Source: Chloroflexota bacterium
GTDB taxonomy: Bacteria > Chloroflexota > Dehalococcoidia > Tepidiformales > Tepidiformaceae
Reading direction: 5' to 3'
NCBI GenBank assembly: GCA_026702615.1
Contig: JAPPBY010000033.1
Span: 186,001 to 250,000 of the forward strand
Length of the DNA: 64,000 nucleotides
Position numbers and translations under genes: made by a program. The notes below the pieces were generated by a model that saw nothing but the letters and a program-made list of their open reading frames with translations, had not been told where the DNA came from and made no database searches. Below, one piece after another: positions 7,695-15,759 of this stretch. Each line of letters starts with the position of its first letter. Positions within the stretch are counted from its first letter, which is position 1.

Positions 7695-8867
7695 ATGAGC
7701 GCCGAGGCAATCGCGGCCACGGAGGGGTGGTTCCAGAGGCGGGGCGTCCCGCACTTCATCCAGAACTACAACGCGCGCGAGGACATTCTCACGCGGGCCA
7801 TGCCGTTTCTCGTGCTGACGCTCCTGCTCGAGGCCTTCCTCTTCGTGAACCCGAGCCTTCCGTGGTGGGTGAACGTGCTGGTCGTGGGGTTTGTGCTGCT
7901 GCTGATCCCGGGAGTCTGGGCGGGGCTCAACTTCCTGCGGGGACGGAGGCTGCTGGCGCTGCCGCAGCGGGTGGGGTGGGTGGAGGTGGCCGTGTACCTG
8001 GTTCTGCCGGGCGCCCTCGCAGCCACTCTCGACCTGAACTGGACACACCTCTTCTCGCTCATGTTCTTCAACGCGGTGATTCTGGCCGTGATCTTCGCAG
8101 TCGTGAGTTACGGGCTGCTGCCCATCCTTGGCTGGGCGGGCTTGCTGCTCGTCCGGAACGTCCGCGACGTCGCGGGGCTGTTCGCACGGGCGCTGCCGCT
8201 GCTGCTCCTGTTCGTGACGTTCCTCTTCATCACCGAGGAGGTGTGGAGAGTGGCCGGAGGGCTCGAGGATGCGCTCCTTGGGCTCCTGGTTGGACTCTTC
8301 GTCGTCGTGACCGGCGCCTTCCTCGTGTCCCGCTTGCCCGGCGAGATCGGCGAACTGGAGACGTTCGACAGCGCCCAGCGGGTGGAGGGACTGGTGCGGG
8401 GAACGCCCGCCGAGGCGCTTTCGGTCGACGCGGGGGCGCTACGCCTGGATGCGCCGCTCAGCAGGCGGCAGTGGCTCAACGCGGGGCTGGTCGTGCTCTT
8501 CAGCCTGACGCTGCAGGTGGCGTTCGTAAGTGTCGTGCTGGGGGCCTTCTTCGTCGCCTTCGGCGTGATCGCGATGGACGAAGCGCTCGTCCGGGACTGG
8601 ATCGGCCAGGAGCCGGAGGTCCTCCTCGGAATCGACGACGGCACCGGGACCGTGCTGACGCTCGCGCATGTGAAGGTGGCGGTCTTCCTCACGGCCTTTT
8701 CGGCCTTCTACTTCACGGTGAGCATCGTCACGAACGCGGACTACCGCGCGCAGTTCTTCGAGGACGTGGTGCGCGACCTGCGGCAGGCGCTGGCCGTGCG
8801 CACGGTCTACGTCTCCGCTACCGAGCAGGACGCGGCGACCGAGGTGGAGGCGGCAGCGGGGCGCTAG
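7695..8867 (+). CDS. Polytopic membrane protein of unknown function
   Basis: A 390-residue integral membrane protein. A short cytoplasmic N-terminus (WFQRRGVPHFIQNYNARED) leads into a series of hydrophobic helices at about 33-51, 55-75, 92-112, 118-140, 145-165, 172-190, 198-215, 258-290 and 325-345, with a soluble loop at about 215-255. No transporter signature, ATPase motif or active-site pattern was recognised. The ATG at 7695 is chosen because coding character begins there. It follows the small hypothetical gene at 7283 closely. Confidence 0.8.
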   Translation: MSAEAIAATEGWFQRRGVPHFIQNYNAREDILTRAMPFLVLTLLLEAFLFVNPSLPWWVNVLVVGFVLLLIPGVWAGLNFLRGRRLLALPQRVGWVEVAVYLVLPGALAATLDLNWTHLFSLMFFNAVILAVIFAVVSYGLLPILGWAGLLLVRNVRDVAGLFARALPLLLLFVTFLFITEEVWRVAGGLEDALLGLLVGLFVVVTGAFLVSRLPGEIGELETFDSAQRVEGLVRGTPAEALSVDAGALRLDAPLSRRQWLNAGLVVLFSLTLQVAFVSVVLGAFFVAFGVIAMDEALVRDWIGQEPEVLLGIDDGTGTVLTLAHVKVAVFLTAFSAFYFTVSIVTNADYRAQFFEDVVRDLRQALAVRTVYVSATEQDAATEVEAAAGR

Positions 8868-8876
8868 GGCGTGACG

Positions 8877-9356
8877 TCAGGCGCCCGTGATCTCCCCGAG
8901 TTCCTTCCAGGGGCGGGCGCGGCGCGCGTTCCAGTGCGCGACCCAGCTATCGACGATGCCCTGACCGCCGTGGTGGTAGTCGACCTCGAGGGTGACCTCG
9001 CCGTCGTCGTTGAACTCGAGGCGGGACATCCCCTCGAAGCTGGCCCAGCGGCCGTAGTCGTCGCTGTCTTCGTCCATGATCTGGCCGTAGGCCATCCAGA
9101 GGACGGCGACCCCGCGGTGGCCCTCGGCGACGTAGAGCTCCTCGACGGGCACGCGCAGCGTGATGCCGACCCTGCGGCTCGCCCAGAACTCGCGAATCTC
9201 CTCGCGGCCGCGAAGGGGCTCGGCGTGGCCGACGATGTCGCGCATGACAGCGTCCTCGGCGAACCACTGGTCGGGACCGTAGGGGTCACCGCTGCTCCAG
9301 CCGCCCTCCTCAAAGAGCTTGCGGGCGGTTTCGAGATCGTTGGGTCCGACGGGCAT
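8877..9356 (-). CDS. SnoaL-like NTF2-fold protein, tandem copy 1
   Basis: A 159-residue protein with the NTF2-like pattern: N-terminal helix, DQWFAEDAVMRDIVGH (the conserved early Asp/His region), an REEIREFW helix, then alternating strands ending in VDSWVAHWNARRARPW. The family includes polyketide cyclases, epoxide hydrolases and dehydratases, and the reaction cannot be assigned here. The neighbour at 9412-9891 is a tandem duplicate differing at roughly 23 of 159 positions, mainly in two clusters near residues 45-62 and 91-106, which line the pocket in this fold. The start has GAGGAG upstream, identical in both copies. Confidence 0.88.
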   Translation of the reverse strand: MPVGPNDLETARKLFEEGGWSSGDPYGPDQWFAEDAVMRDIVGHAEPLRGREEIREFWASRRVGITLRVPVEELYVAEGHRGVAVLWMAYGQIMDEDSDDYGRWASFEGMSRLEFNDDGEVTLEVDYHHGGQGIVDSWVAHWNARRARPWKELGEITGA

Positions 9357-9411
9357 GGCGCACTCCTCAGTGGTGTCTGACGGGGCGAGAACGAAAGCGT
9401 CTGGCGGGCGG

Positions 9412-9891
9412 CTAGGCGCCGGTGATTTCGCCGAGCTCCTTCCAGGGGCGGGCGCGGCGCGCGTTCCAGTGCGCGACCCAGCTATCGGTCACGCCCTGGG
9501 GGCCGTGGTGGTAGTCGACCTCAAGGGTGACCTTGCCCTCGTCGTTGAACTCGAGGCGGGACATGCCCTCGAAGGTGATCCACTTGGCGTAGTTCTCGTT
9601 CTCTTCGTCCATGATCTGGACGTAGGCCATCCAGAGGACGGCGACGCCGCGGTGGCCCTCGGCGACGTAGAGGTCCTCGACGGGCACGCGCAGGGTGATG
9701 CCGACCTTCTGGCTGGCCCAGAACTGGCGGATCTCCTCGTGGCCACGAAGGGCATCTTCATGGCCGACGATGTCGCGCATGACGGCGTCCTCGGCGAACC
9801 ACTGGTCGGGGCCATAGGGGTCGCCGCTGCCCCATCCGCCCTCTTCAAAGAGCTTGCGGGCGGTCTCGAGATCGTTGGGTCCGACGGGCAT
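9412..9891 (-). CDS. SnoaL-like NTF2-fold protein, tandem copy 2
   Basis: A 159-residue paralogue of the gene at 8877-9356, separated from it by 55 bases and transcribed first. The ends of the two proteins are identical (MPVGPNDLETARKLFEEGGW and HWNARRARPWKELGEITGA), and even the leader and ribosome-binding site are copied, so the duplication is fairly recent. Substitutions concentrate in EDALRGHEEIRQ and EENENYAKWIT, consistent with altered pocket specificity or relaxed constraint. The function is otherwise unknown. Confidence 0.88.
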   Translation of the reverse strand: MPVGPNDLETARKLFEEGGWGSGDPYGPDQWFAEDAVMRDIVGHEDALRGHEEIRQFWASQKVGITLRVPVEDLYVAEGHRGVAVLWMAYVQIMDEENENYAKWITFEGMSRLEFNDEGKVTLEVDYHHGPQGVTDSWVAHWNARRARPWKELGEITGA

Positions 9892-9960
9892 GGCGCACTC
9901 CTCAGCCGCCGTCTGGCGGGGCGGAGATTCTAGCGCACAGCGATGGGCGGTCGCTCGGGC

Positions 9961-11496
9961 TCAGTCGCCCCCGCCGCTCGCGAGGGCGGCTTCGACCTGC
10001 ATGCGGTCGTCCTCCCAGAGGAGGTTCACGATGAAGCCGAGGGTGTCGTCCTCCCAATCGAGGCCGTCGAGCTCGACGAGCGTGGAAGCGAGGAGGCCCG
10101 TGATATCGACGTAGGCAAAGGTTGCCAGCTCATTGTCCAGGGTGGAGACGGTGGCGGCGAAGTGCCGGGAGGCCGCGAGGGAGGGGCCGGCGCCGTCGAG
10201 GAGGGTCTCGATGGCGGCTGCGGTCGGTCCGAGGGCGGCAACGCCGTCCTCGACCAGCAGGGCCACCTCGCCTGCGTCGAGGGGTTCCGCGAAGAGCTCC
10301 CCAAAGAGCTCGCGGGCGTACTCCTCGTTGTCGACCTCGGCGAGGAGCACAAAGTCAAAGTCGTCGTGCTGGGCCGAGGGCCACAGGGCAAGGGCAGTCT
10401 CGCCGTCGAGGAGGGAGAGGACGTCCTCGACGAGGCCGAGTTCGCCTTCTTCGTCGGCGGACTCGAGGACGGCGTCGCGCAGGCGGGCGGCGAGGCCGGT
10501 GTCACCGAAGGCCTCGTCGACGACACCGGCGACGTCGTAGGCCGAGACGAAAACGACGGTCCCGTCGGGGACCATCTCGGCGAAGCGGGAGTCGCGGGGA
10601 CGGAGGAGGGGTACCAGCGGGCCCGGATCGCCGAGCATCGCGGCCTCGACGCGGAACGAGTCCTCGTCGGTCTTCACGACGACGCCGATGGGTTCGGCGA
10701 AGAGCTTGTCGAGGCCGACGATGGCGAGGATGTCCGGCTCTTCCCCAGACGCTTCCTCCACGCCGGACGGCTCCAGGGCCTCGTCCATCGCGCTCGTGAG
10801 GTTGCCGGGGTGGATGTAGACGAATGCGAGCGCGTCGCCCTCAAGGGCGTTGCGGAGCCGGCGGAAGTCGTCGGCGTCTGCGAGGGCGCGGGTGTCGCCG
10901 AAGTGAGTGTCGACGATGGCGCGGAGGGTGGGGTCATCCGCGGCGTAGACGAAGTGGTCGCCGATGACGGCGAGGACGCCGCCCTCCTCCATCACCTTGT
11001 AGGGCACATCCCGGTACCTGCGTCCCTCGAAACTGTCGCTGCGCCGGTCCAGGATGACCGCCTCGGCGGCGCTCGCATCGTTCGCGCGGAAGACCACGGC
11101 GCCCGCAGGGTCGCCCTCGTCTCCGTCCCTGCTGCCTGAGATGAAGAAGACAGCAGCGCCCCCGAGGAAGGGTTCCACCTCCTCGTCCCAGTCGATGCCC
11201 AGCTCGTTCGCAAGCAGCTCGCGCAACTGGGCGAGCGGGTCTTCGGCGCCCACGTCTTCGGACTCGTCGAATGCGTCGCCCCAGGAGGGAGAGTCGAAGT
11301 CGGTGGAGAGAGCGACGTAGAGCGCGGCGTCCTCGGGAACGAGGTGGGCGGTGGGGATGTCGCCGACACCGTCGGTGGGAGCGGGCACGCCTCGGTCGCT
11401 GAGGACGAAGGAGAGAACGACTATCGCGGCGATGGCCAGGGCGGCGCCCAGGACGAGGGCCAGCCTCGTGGAGGTGAGACGGGAGGGGATCGACAC
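9961..11496 (-). CDS. Membrane-anchored DUF3352-like protein
   Basis: A 511-residue protein with an N-terminal signal anchor (LALVLGAALAIAAIVVLSFVL, about residues 12-32) and a large acidic extracytoplasmic domain. It resembles the DUF3352 family: an early PEDAALYVAL strand, AGAVVFRANDAS, and repeated blocks of about 230 residues with DALAFVYI-type strands. The role is unknown; such proteins are secreted or membrane-tethered. The GTG at 11496 is chosen because GAGGG lies six bases upstream; an ATG at 11538 lacks a ribosome-binding site. It is divergent from the SDR gene at 11619. Confidence 0.8.
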   Translation of the reverse strand: MSIPSRLTSTRLALVLGAALAIAAIVVLSFVLSDRGVPAPTDGVGDIPTAHLVPEDAALYVALSTDFDSPSWGDAFDESEDVGAEDPLAQLRELLANELGIDWDEEVEPFLGGAAVFFISGSRDGDEGDPAGAVVFRANDASAAEAVILDRRSDSFEGRRYRDVPYKVMEEGGVLAVIGDHFVYAADDPTLRAIVDTHFGDTRALADADDFRRLRNALEGDALAFVYIHPGNLTSAMDEALEPSGVEEASGEEPDILAIVGLDKLFAEPIGVVVKTDEDSFRVEAAMLGDPGPLVPLLRPRDSRFAEMVPDGTVVFVSAYDVAGVVDEAFGDTGLAARLRDAVLESADEEGELGLVEDVLSLLDGETALALWPSAQHDDFDFVLLAEVDNEEYARELFGELFAEPLDAGEVALLVEDGVAALGPTAAAIETLLDGAGPSLAASRHFAATVSTLDNELATFAYVDITGLLASTLVELDGLDWEDDTLGFIVNLLWEDDRMQVEAALASGGGD

Positions 11497-11618
11497 CGGG
11501 TACCCTCGCTGACGGCGGTGGCCGCGCGCTGCCTTCAACTATCGCAGGTCCGGGGCGCAGGGGGCATGCGGGGCGCGCGATAATGCGCCCGCCGGCGGTC
11601 GCGCGGCGGGAGGACGAG

Positions 11619-12530
11619 ATGCTCGACCTGACAGGGAAGGTGGCGTTCGTAACTGGCTCGGGAAGCGGAATCGGGGAGGGATCGGCGCTCGCCCTTGCGC
11701 GGGCGGGGGCAGACGTCGCCTGCACGGACCTCGACGCGGAACGCGCCGAGGCGACGGCCGCGCAGGTTCGCGCACTCGGGCGGAACGCATTGGCCGCGGC
11801 GGTCGACGTGCGCGACCTGGGGGTGCTGGAGGTAGCGGTGGAGGAGACGGCCGCGCAGCTCGGGCGGCTCGACATCGTGCTTGCGAACGCCGGCATCGCG
11901 CGCGGCACGAACGTGCTCACCCTTACGGAAGAGGACCTCGACCTGGTGTTCGACGTGAACACGAAGGGCGTGTTCCTGACGGTGCAGGCGTGCGCCCGCG
12001 AGATGGTGCGAGAGGGACGCGCGGGGCGGGTGATCGTCATCTCTTCAGTGAGCGGGGAGCGAGCGGATATGGGTTCCTCGGCCTACAGCGGGAGCAAAGC
12101 GGCGGTGCGCATGATGACGCGTTGCTGGGCGCTCGATCTGGCTCCGTTCGGGATCACGGTGAACAGCATCGCGCCGGGGATGACGGACACGCGGCTGTGG
12201 GGGGCGGTGGCGGCGCGGCGGGAGGCGCGGGAGATGCTGGAGCGGGAGCTCCCCTTCGGGCGCGTGGGCCAACCGGCGGACATCGGCAACCTCGTCTGCT
12301 GGCTCGCCAGCGACGAAGCGGAGTACATGACCGGGACCTACAACGTGATGGACGGGGGCCTGCTCGACAGGAACGGCCTGACCTACCGGGACCTGCCGGA
12401 CCGGCTGCTGGAGATGCGGGAACAGGTGGCGTCAGAAGGCGGCGAGAGCGTGCTGGCGGCGCTCGACGCGGAGGCGGCGGCGGGGGCGGCGAGGGCGGCG
12501 GAGCACCGGGAACGGCATGGACTGTTCTAG
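11619..12530 (+). CDS. Short-chain dehydrogenase/reductase with C-terminal extension
   Basis: A 303-residue classical SDR. The cofactor loop TGSGSGIG is at residues 12-19, ANAGIAR replaces the usual NNAG, catalytic Ser lies in ISSVSG, and Tyr156/Lys160 form YSGSK. After the normal end (YNVMDGGLLDR) there are about 50 extra residues, a charged helix rich in Ala/Glu ending EHRERHGLF, longer than the roughly 250-residue norm. The start is placed at ATG 11619 behind GGGAGG. It stands alone, and the next element downstream is the inverted-repeat unit with the four-helix-bundle gene. Confidence 0.92.
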   Translation: MLDLTGKVAFVTGSGSGIGEGSALALARAGADVACTDLDAERAEATAAQVRALGRNALAAAVDVRDLGVLEVAVEETAAQLGRLDIVLANAGIARGTNVLTLTEEDLDLVFDVNTKGVFLTVQACAREMVREGRAGRVIVISSVSGERADMGSSAYSGSKAAVRMMTRCWALDLAPFGITVNSIAPGMTDTRLWGAVAARREAREMLERELPFGRVGQPADIGNLVCWLASDEAEYMTGTYNVMDGGLLDRNGLTYRDLPDRLLEMREQVASEGGESVLAALDAEAAAGAARAAEHRERHGLF

Positions 12531-12563
12531 TGGCTGGTGGCTAGAGGCTAGTGACTAGTGGTT
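12528..12563 (+). repeat. Left inverted repeat of the four-helix-bundle unit
   Basis: An imperfect internally repeated sequence built on TAGTGGCTGGTGGCTAG. Its reverse complement matches the repeat at 13012-13053 (shared core ACCAGCCACTAG). Together they enclose the four-helix-bundle gene, giving a unit of about 0.53 kb. Confidence 0.6.
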
Positions 12564-12607
12564 CCTGCGGATGAATCTTTGTCTTGCGCCAGAGTATGCT
12601 GGGGCTC

Positions 12608-12985
12608 ATGGGTGTTCAGAGCTATCGCGACCTTGAGGTGTGGCGGCAGTCGATGGACCTGGCGGAGACTGTCTGGAGGTTGTCCGCGCGGTTCCCAGCA
12701 CAGGAGCGGTATGGCATGACCAGCCAACTGCGACGGGCGGCCACTTCGGTGCCAGCAAACATCGCAGAGGGTGCACAACGAAACGGAACCGGGGAGTATC
12801 TGCAGTTCCTGGGGATCGCGAGCGGATCCCTTGCCGAGACCGAGACTTTTCTGCTCCTCGCGGAGCGCCTCAACCTGCTGCCGCCCGAGCGGTCAAAGGC
12901 CGCTTTGGAGCAGGCGGACGCCGTGGGGCGCATGCTTAGCGGGCTCAAACGCTCCCTCCAGACTCGGAAGCGTTCTGGCAAGTAG
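12608..12985 (+). CDS. Four-helix bundle protein (S23 / 23S rRNA intervening-sequence family)
   Basis: A 125-residue all-helical protein of the family first seen in 23S rRNA intervening sequences. Diagnostic blocks are YRDLEVWRQSMDLAE at the start, RRAATSVPANIAEGAQRNG in helix 2, and the FLGIASGSLAETETFL helix 3. The role is not established; members occur as single genes scattered through many genomes. Start ATG 12608 gives the canonical N-terminus. The gene is bracketed by inverted repeats at 12528-12563 and 13012-13053, suggesting it was inserted as a unit between the SDR and acyl-CoA dehydrogenase genes. Confidence 0.92.
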   Translation: MGVQSYRDLEVWRQSMDLAETVWRLSARFPAQERYGMTSQLRRAATSVPANIAEGAQRNGTGEYLQFLGIASGSLAETETFLLLAERLNLLPPERSKAALEQADAVGRMLSGLKRSLQTRKRSGK

Positions 12986-13011
12986 CGGTCAGACTTGAGC
13001 ACATACGCCCC

Positions 13012-13053
13012 TCACCAGCCACTAGCCACCAACCACTAGCCACCCATCACTGG
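13012..13053 (+). repeat. Right inverted repeat of the four-helix-bundle unit
   Basis: CACCAGCCACTAGCCACC and a second ACCACTAGCCACC in tandem, complementary to the repeat at 12528-12563. It sits immediately before the leader of the acyl-CoA dehydrogenase gene. Confidence 0.6.
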
Positions 13054-13087
13054 TACATTCCCCAGCGCCAACAACGGAGGTACAGCC

Positions 13088-14302
13088 GTGGTAACTGAGA
13101 CGCGAGAAGCGCTGGGCCAGGCGGAGATTGATGAGCTCCGCGACCGGACCAAGGCGTTTATGGACGAGCACATCTACCCGAACGAGGAGGCGTTCTCGGA
13201 ACACGACGAGGCGGCCGATTCGCTCATGCGCGACCTGCAGGGGCGGACGAAGGGGATGGGGATGTGGGCCCCGCACCTGCCGGCCGAGGCGGGAGGCATG
13301 GGCATCGGTTTCATGCCGTACGTGTACATGAACGAGATTCTCGGGCGCAGTCCGTTCGCGCCGAAGTCGTTCGGCGCGCAGGCGCCGGACTCGGGGAACG
13401 CGGAGATCTTGTGGCAGTTCGGCACGCCCGAGCAGCAGGAGCGCTGGATGAAGCCACTGGTCGAGGGCGACATCACCTCCTGCTTCTCGATGACGGAGCC
13501 GGAGGTCTCGGGGGCGGACCCGACGAACCTGCAGACGACGGCTGTTCGCGACGGCGACGAGTGGGTGATCAACGGGCACAAGTGGTTCACGAGCGGGGGG
13601 CTCAAGGCGTCGTTCGCGATCGTGATGTGCGTGACGGAGCCTGATCAGCCGCCGCACAGCCGCATGAGCCAGATCATCGTGCCGACGGACACTCCCGGGT
13701 TCGACATCATCCGGCCCGTCCCCGTGATGGGGGATACCGAGGGCCACCACTGCGAGATTCGCTACAACGACGTGCGGGTGCCGCTGACGAACGTGCTGGG
13801 CGAAGCGGGCGGCGGCTTCCGCATCGCCCAGAAGCGGCTGGGGCCGGGGCGCATCCACCACTGCATGCGCTGGCTGGGGCAAAGCCAGCGGGCCTTCGAG
13901 ATCATGTGCGACTATTCGCTCAAGCGACACGTGTTCGGCGGGCCGCTGGCGGACAAACAGACGATCCAGAACTGGATCGCGGACTCGTACGTCGAGATCC
14001 AGGCGGCTCGGCTGCTGACGCTGCGGGCGGCGGAGAAGATCGACACGGGCGACGAGGCGCGGGTCGAGATCTCGGCGATCAAGTTCTTCGGGGCGAAGGT
14101 GCTGCACGACGTGATCGACCGCGCGATCCAGACGCACGGGGCGCGCGGCGTGAGCGGCGACACGCCGCTGGAGTCGATGTACCGGGCGGCCCGCAGCGCG
14201 CGCATCTACGACGGTCCCGACGAGACGCACCGGATGGTGGTCTCGCGACGCATCCTGCGCAGCTTCCGCGAAGGCGCGGGCTGGGACTTCGCCGCGCTCT
14301 AG
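13088..14302 (+). CDS. Acyl-CoA dehydrogenase, ACAD10/11-like
   Basis: A 404-residue FAD-dependent acyl-CoA dehydrogenase. The middle domain has CFSMTEPEVSGADPTNLQTT and WVINGHKWFTSGG, and the C-terminal helical domain has the FGGPLADKQTIQ block and ends with YDGPDETHRMVVSRRILR. That YDGPDE motif is typical of the ACAD10/11-type branch, where Asp takes the place of the catalytic Glu loop of medium-chain enzymes. The GTG start follows GGAGGT. The next gene, 15 bases downstream, is an aminoglycoside-phosphotransferase-like kinase of the kind fused to the dehydrogenase in human ACAD10/11. The pair may process 4-hydroxyacyl-CoA, like bacterial LvaA/LvaC (inference). Confidence 0.92.
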   Translation: MVTETREALGQAEIDELRDRTKAFMDEHIYPNEEAFSEHDEAADSLMRDLQGRTKGMGMWAPHLPAEAGGMGIGFMPYVYMNEILGRSPFAPKSFGAQAPDSGNAEILWQFGTPEQQERWMKPLVEGDITSCFSMTEPEVSGADPTNLQTTAVRDGDEWVINGHKWFTSGGLKASFAIVMCVTEPDQPPHSRMSQIIVPTDTPGFDIIRPVPVMGDTEGHHCEIRYNDVRVPLTNVLGEAGGGFRIAQKRLGPGRIHHCMRWLGQSQRAFEIMCDYSLKRHVFGGPLADKQTIQNWIADSYVEIQAARLLTLRAAEKIDTGDEARVEISAIKFFGAKVLHDVIDRAIQTHGARGVSGDTPLESMYRAARSARIYDGPDETHRMVVSRRILRSFREGAGWDFAAL

Positions 14303-14317
14303 GGCGAAGGCGAGCCC

Positions 14318-15361
14318 ATGACCGACGGAGACGCAGACGGCCTGATCGACGTTCCCACGCTCGAGCGATTCCTCGCCGAGCGGGTGCCGGGCGACGACGC
14401 GCCGCTCCAGTGCGAGCGGCACGTGGTGGGCTCCTCGAACGTCACGTACTACGTGACGCGGGGGTCGCAGCAGTGGGTGCTGCGGCGGCCGCCGCCGGGG
14501 CCGCTACTGCCGACGGCCCACGATGTCCTGCGCGAGCACCGCTTCATGGCGGCGCTGCAGGGGCGAGCGCGCGTCCCCACGCCGGTGGTCGCGTGCGACG
14601 ACGACTCGGTGATCGGGGCGCCGTTCTACCTGATGGAGCGCTGCTTCGGGGCGATGATGCGAGACGGGATCCCGGAGGCGTACGACACGCCCGCAGGCCG
14701 GCGGCGGATCGCCGAGGACCTGGTGGCCTCGCTGGTGGAGCTGCACGCGGTCGACTGGGAGGCGGTGGGGCTACGGGGGCGCGCCTCCGGTTACCTGGAA
14801 CGGCAGATGCGGCGCTGGATCGGCCAGTGGGAGCTGACGCGCCCGCAGACCCGCGACCTGCCGGGCCTCGACGAAATCGTCGAGTGGCTGAAGGCGCGGA
14901 TCCCGGGGGACGCGGGGGCGACGGTCGTCCACGGCGACTACCGGCTCGACAACGTGATGTACGCGGCGAAGGAGCCACGCGTCGTGGCCATCTTCGACTG
15001 GGAGATGGCGACGGTGGGGGACCCGCTGGCGGACGTGGGCTGGCTGCTCTCGTACTGGGGCGACCCGGGCGATCCGCCACCACCGCCGGGCTGGGACCCG
15101 CCGGTGCTCCTGACGGCACAGGAGGGCTTTCCCGATCACGAGGAGGTCATCGCGCTGTACGAGGAGGGGAGCGGCCGCTCGATGCAGCACGTGGCCTTCT
15201 ATCACGTGTTCGCGGTCTTCAAGCTCGCAATCATCCTGGAGGGGCTGTACATGCAGCACCTGCAGGAGACCGCGGCGAACCCGGACAGCGCGCGTTTCGA
15301 GTGGTTCGTGCCGGTGCTGATCGACCGGGCGCAGCGGCTGATGGCGGCGGCCGGGAGCTAG
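14318..15361 (+). CDS. APH-like kinase, probable hydroxyacyl-CoA kinase
   Basis: A 347-residue member of the aminoglycoside phosphotransferase/choline kinase fold. The N-lobe opens with the glycine-poor loop SSNVTYYVTRG and a lysine-less VLRRPP strand. The catalytic motif is H205-G-D207 with Asn212 (VVHGDYRLDN), and the metal-binding Asp227 lies in IFDWEMATVGDPLAD. This version belongs to the group paired with or fused to ACAD10/11-type dehydrogenases, for which phosphorylation of 4-hydroxyacyl-CoA is known. Adjacency to the dehydrogenase at 13088 supports this. It is not likely to be an antibiotic resistance enzyme. Confidence 0.88.
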   Translation: MTDGDADGLIDVPTLERFLAERVPGDDAPLQCERHVVGSSNVTYYVTRGSQQWVLRRPPPGPLLPTAHDVLREHRFMAALQGRARVPTPVVACDDDSVIGAPFYLMERCFGAMMRDGIPEAYDTPAGRRRIAEDLVASLVELHAVDWEAVGLRGRASGYLERQMRRWIGQWELTRPQTRDLPGLDEIVEWLKARIPGDAGATVVHGDYRLDNVMYAAKEPRVVAIFDWEMATVGDPLADVGWLLSYWGDPGDPPPPPGWDPPVLLTAQEGFPDHEEVIALYEEGSGRSMQHVAFYHVFAVFKLAIILEGLYMQHLQETAANPDSARFEWFVPVLIDRAQRLMAAAGS

Positions 15362-15364
15362 CCG

Positions 15365-15757
15365 CTACTCGGGCGCAAGCGAGGCCACGAGGTCGCGTAA
15401 CCCCTCTTCGTCGAACGGACCGAGGGCGGCGTGGACCACCTCACCGTCGGCGTCGATGGCGACGAAGCCCGGGTGCCCGCGGATACCGTACAGGTCCGAG
15501 AAGTCGGCGCCGGCGCGGGTGTTGGCGTCCACCATGGTGAATTCGATCTGGTCCGCGTACTCGGCCTGCAGCGCCGCCCACACGGGGCGGAGGCGGTTTC
15601 ACGGTCCTCAGGTGTCGATCTGAACGAAAAAGACCTGGGGGCCGGAGACAGCAGCGGGAGAGGCAGCGGTCGGGTCGGGCGACTCAGACCCGCCGGAGCC
15701 GCAGGCGAGGGCTGTGGCGGCAACGGCAACGGCGGCAGCCAGCGCGAGCGGACGCAC
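15365..15757 (-). CDS. Thioredoxin-like lipoprotein with two selenocysteines (UGPU)
   Basis: A 130-residue protein whose frame contains two internal TGA codons, at 15608-15610 and 15599-15601 (residues 50 and 53). Read as selenocysteine they give T-U-G-P-U-N-R-L-R-P, exactly where thioredoxin has WCGPCK-x-L-x-P. The GTG start at 15757 gives a lipoprotein signal (VRPLALAAAVAVATALAC) with Cys18 in the lipobox TALAC-G. After the UxxU site come the thioredoxin strand (IEFTMVDANTRAG) and the cis-Pro region HPGFVAIDADG. The start lies two bases after the stop of the upstream paralogue. It is probably an extracytoplasmic redox protein. A bare truncation is unlikely because homology continues unbroken through both TGAs. 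Confidence 0.85.
15574..15590 (-). promoter_or_regulatory. SECIS-like hairpin of the UGPU gene
   Basis: On the mRNA strand: CCGCCC, loop CGUGU, GGGCGG. The loop begins 24 bases after the first UGA and 15 bases after the second. The loop sequence is identical to those of the two upstream genes and contains the GU expected in bacterial SECIS apical loops. One hairpin may have to serve two UGAs. Confidence 0.6.
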
Positions 15758-15759
15758 AG

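Noticed and set aside
14318-15361. Aminoglycoside resistance phosphotransferase
   Set aside because: Fold motifs fit, but the coupling to an ACAD10/11-type dehydrogenase points to the acyl-CoA kinase branch.
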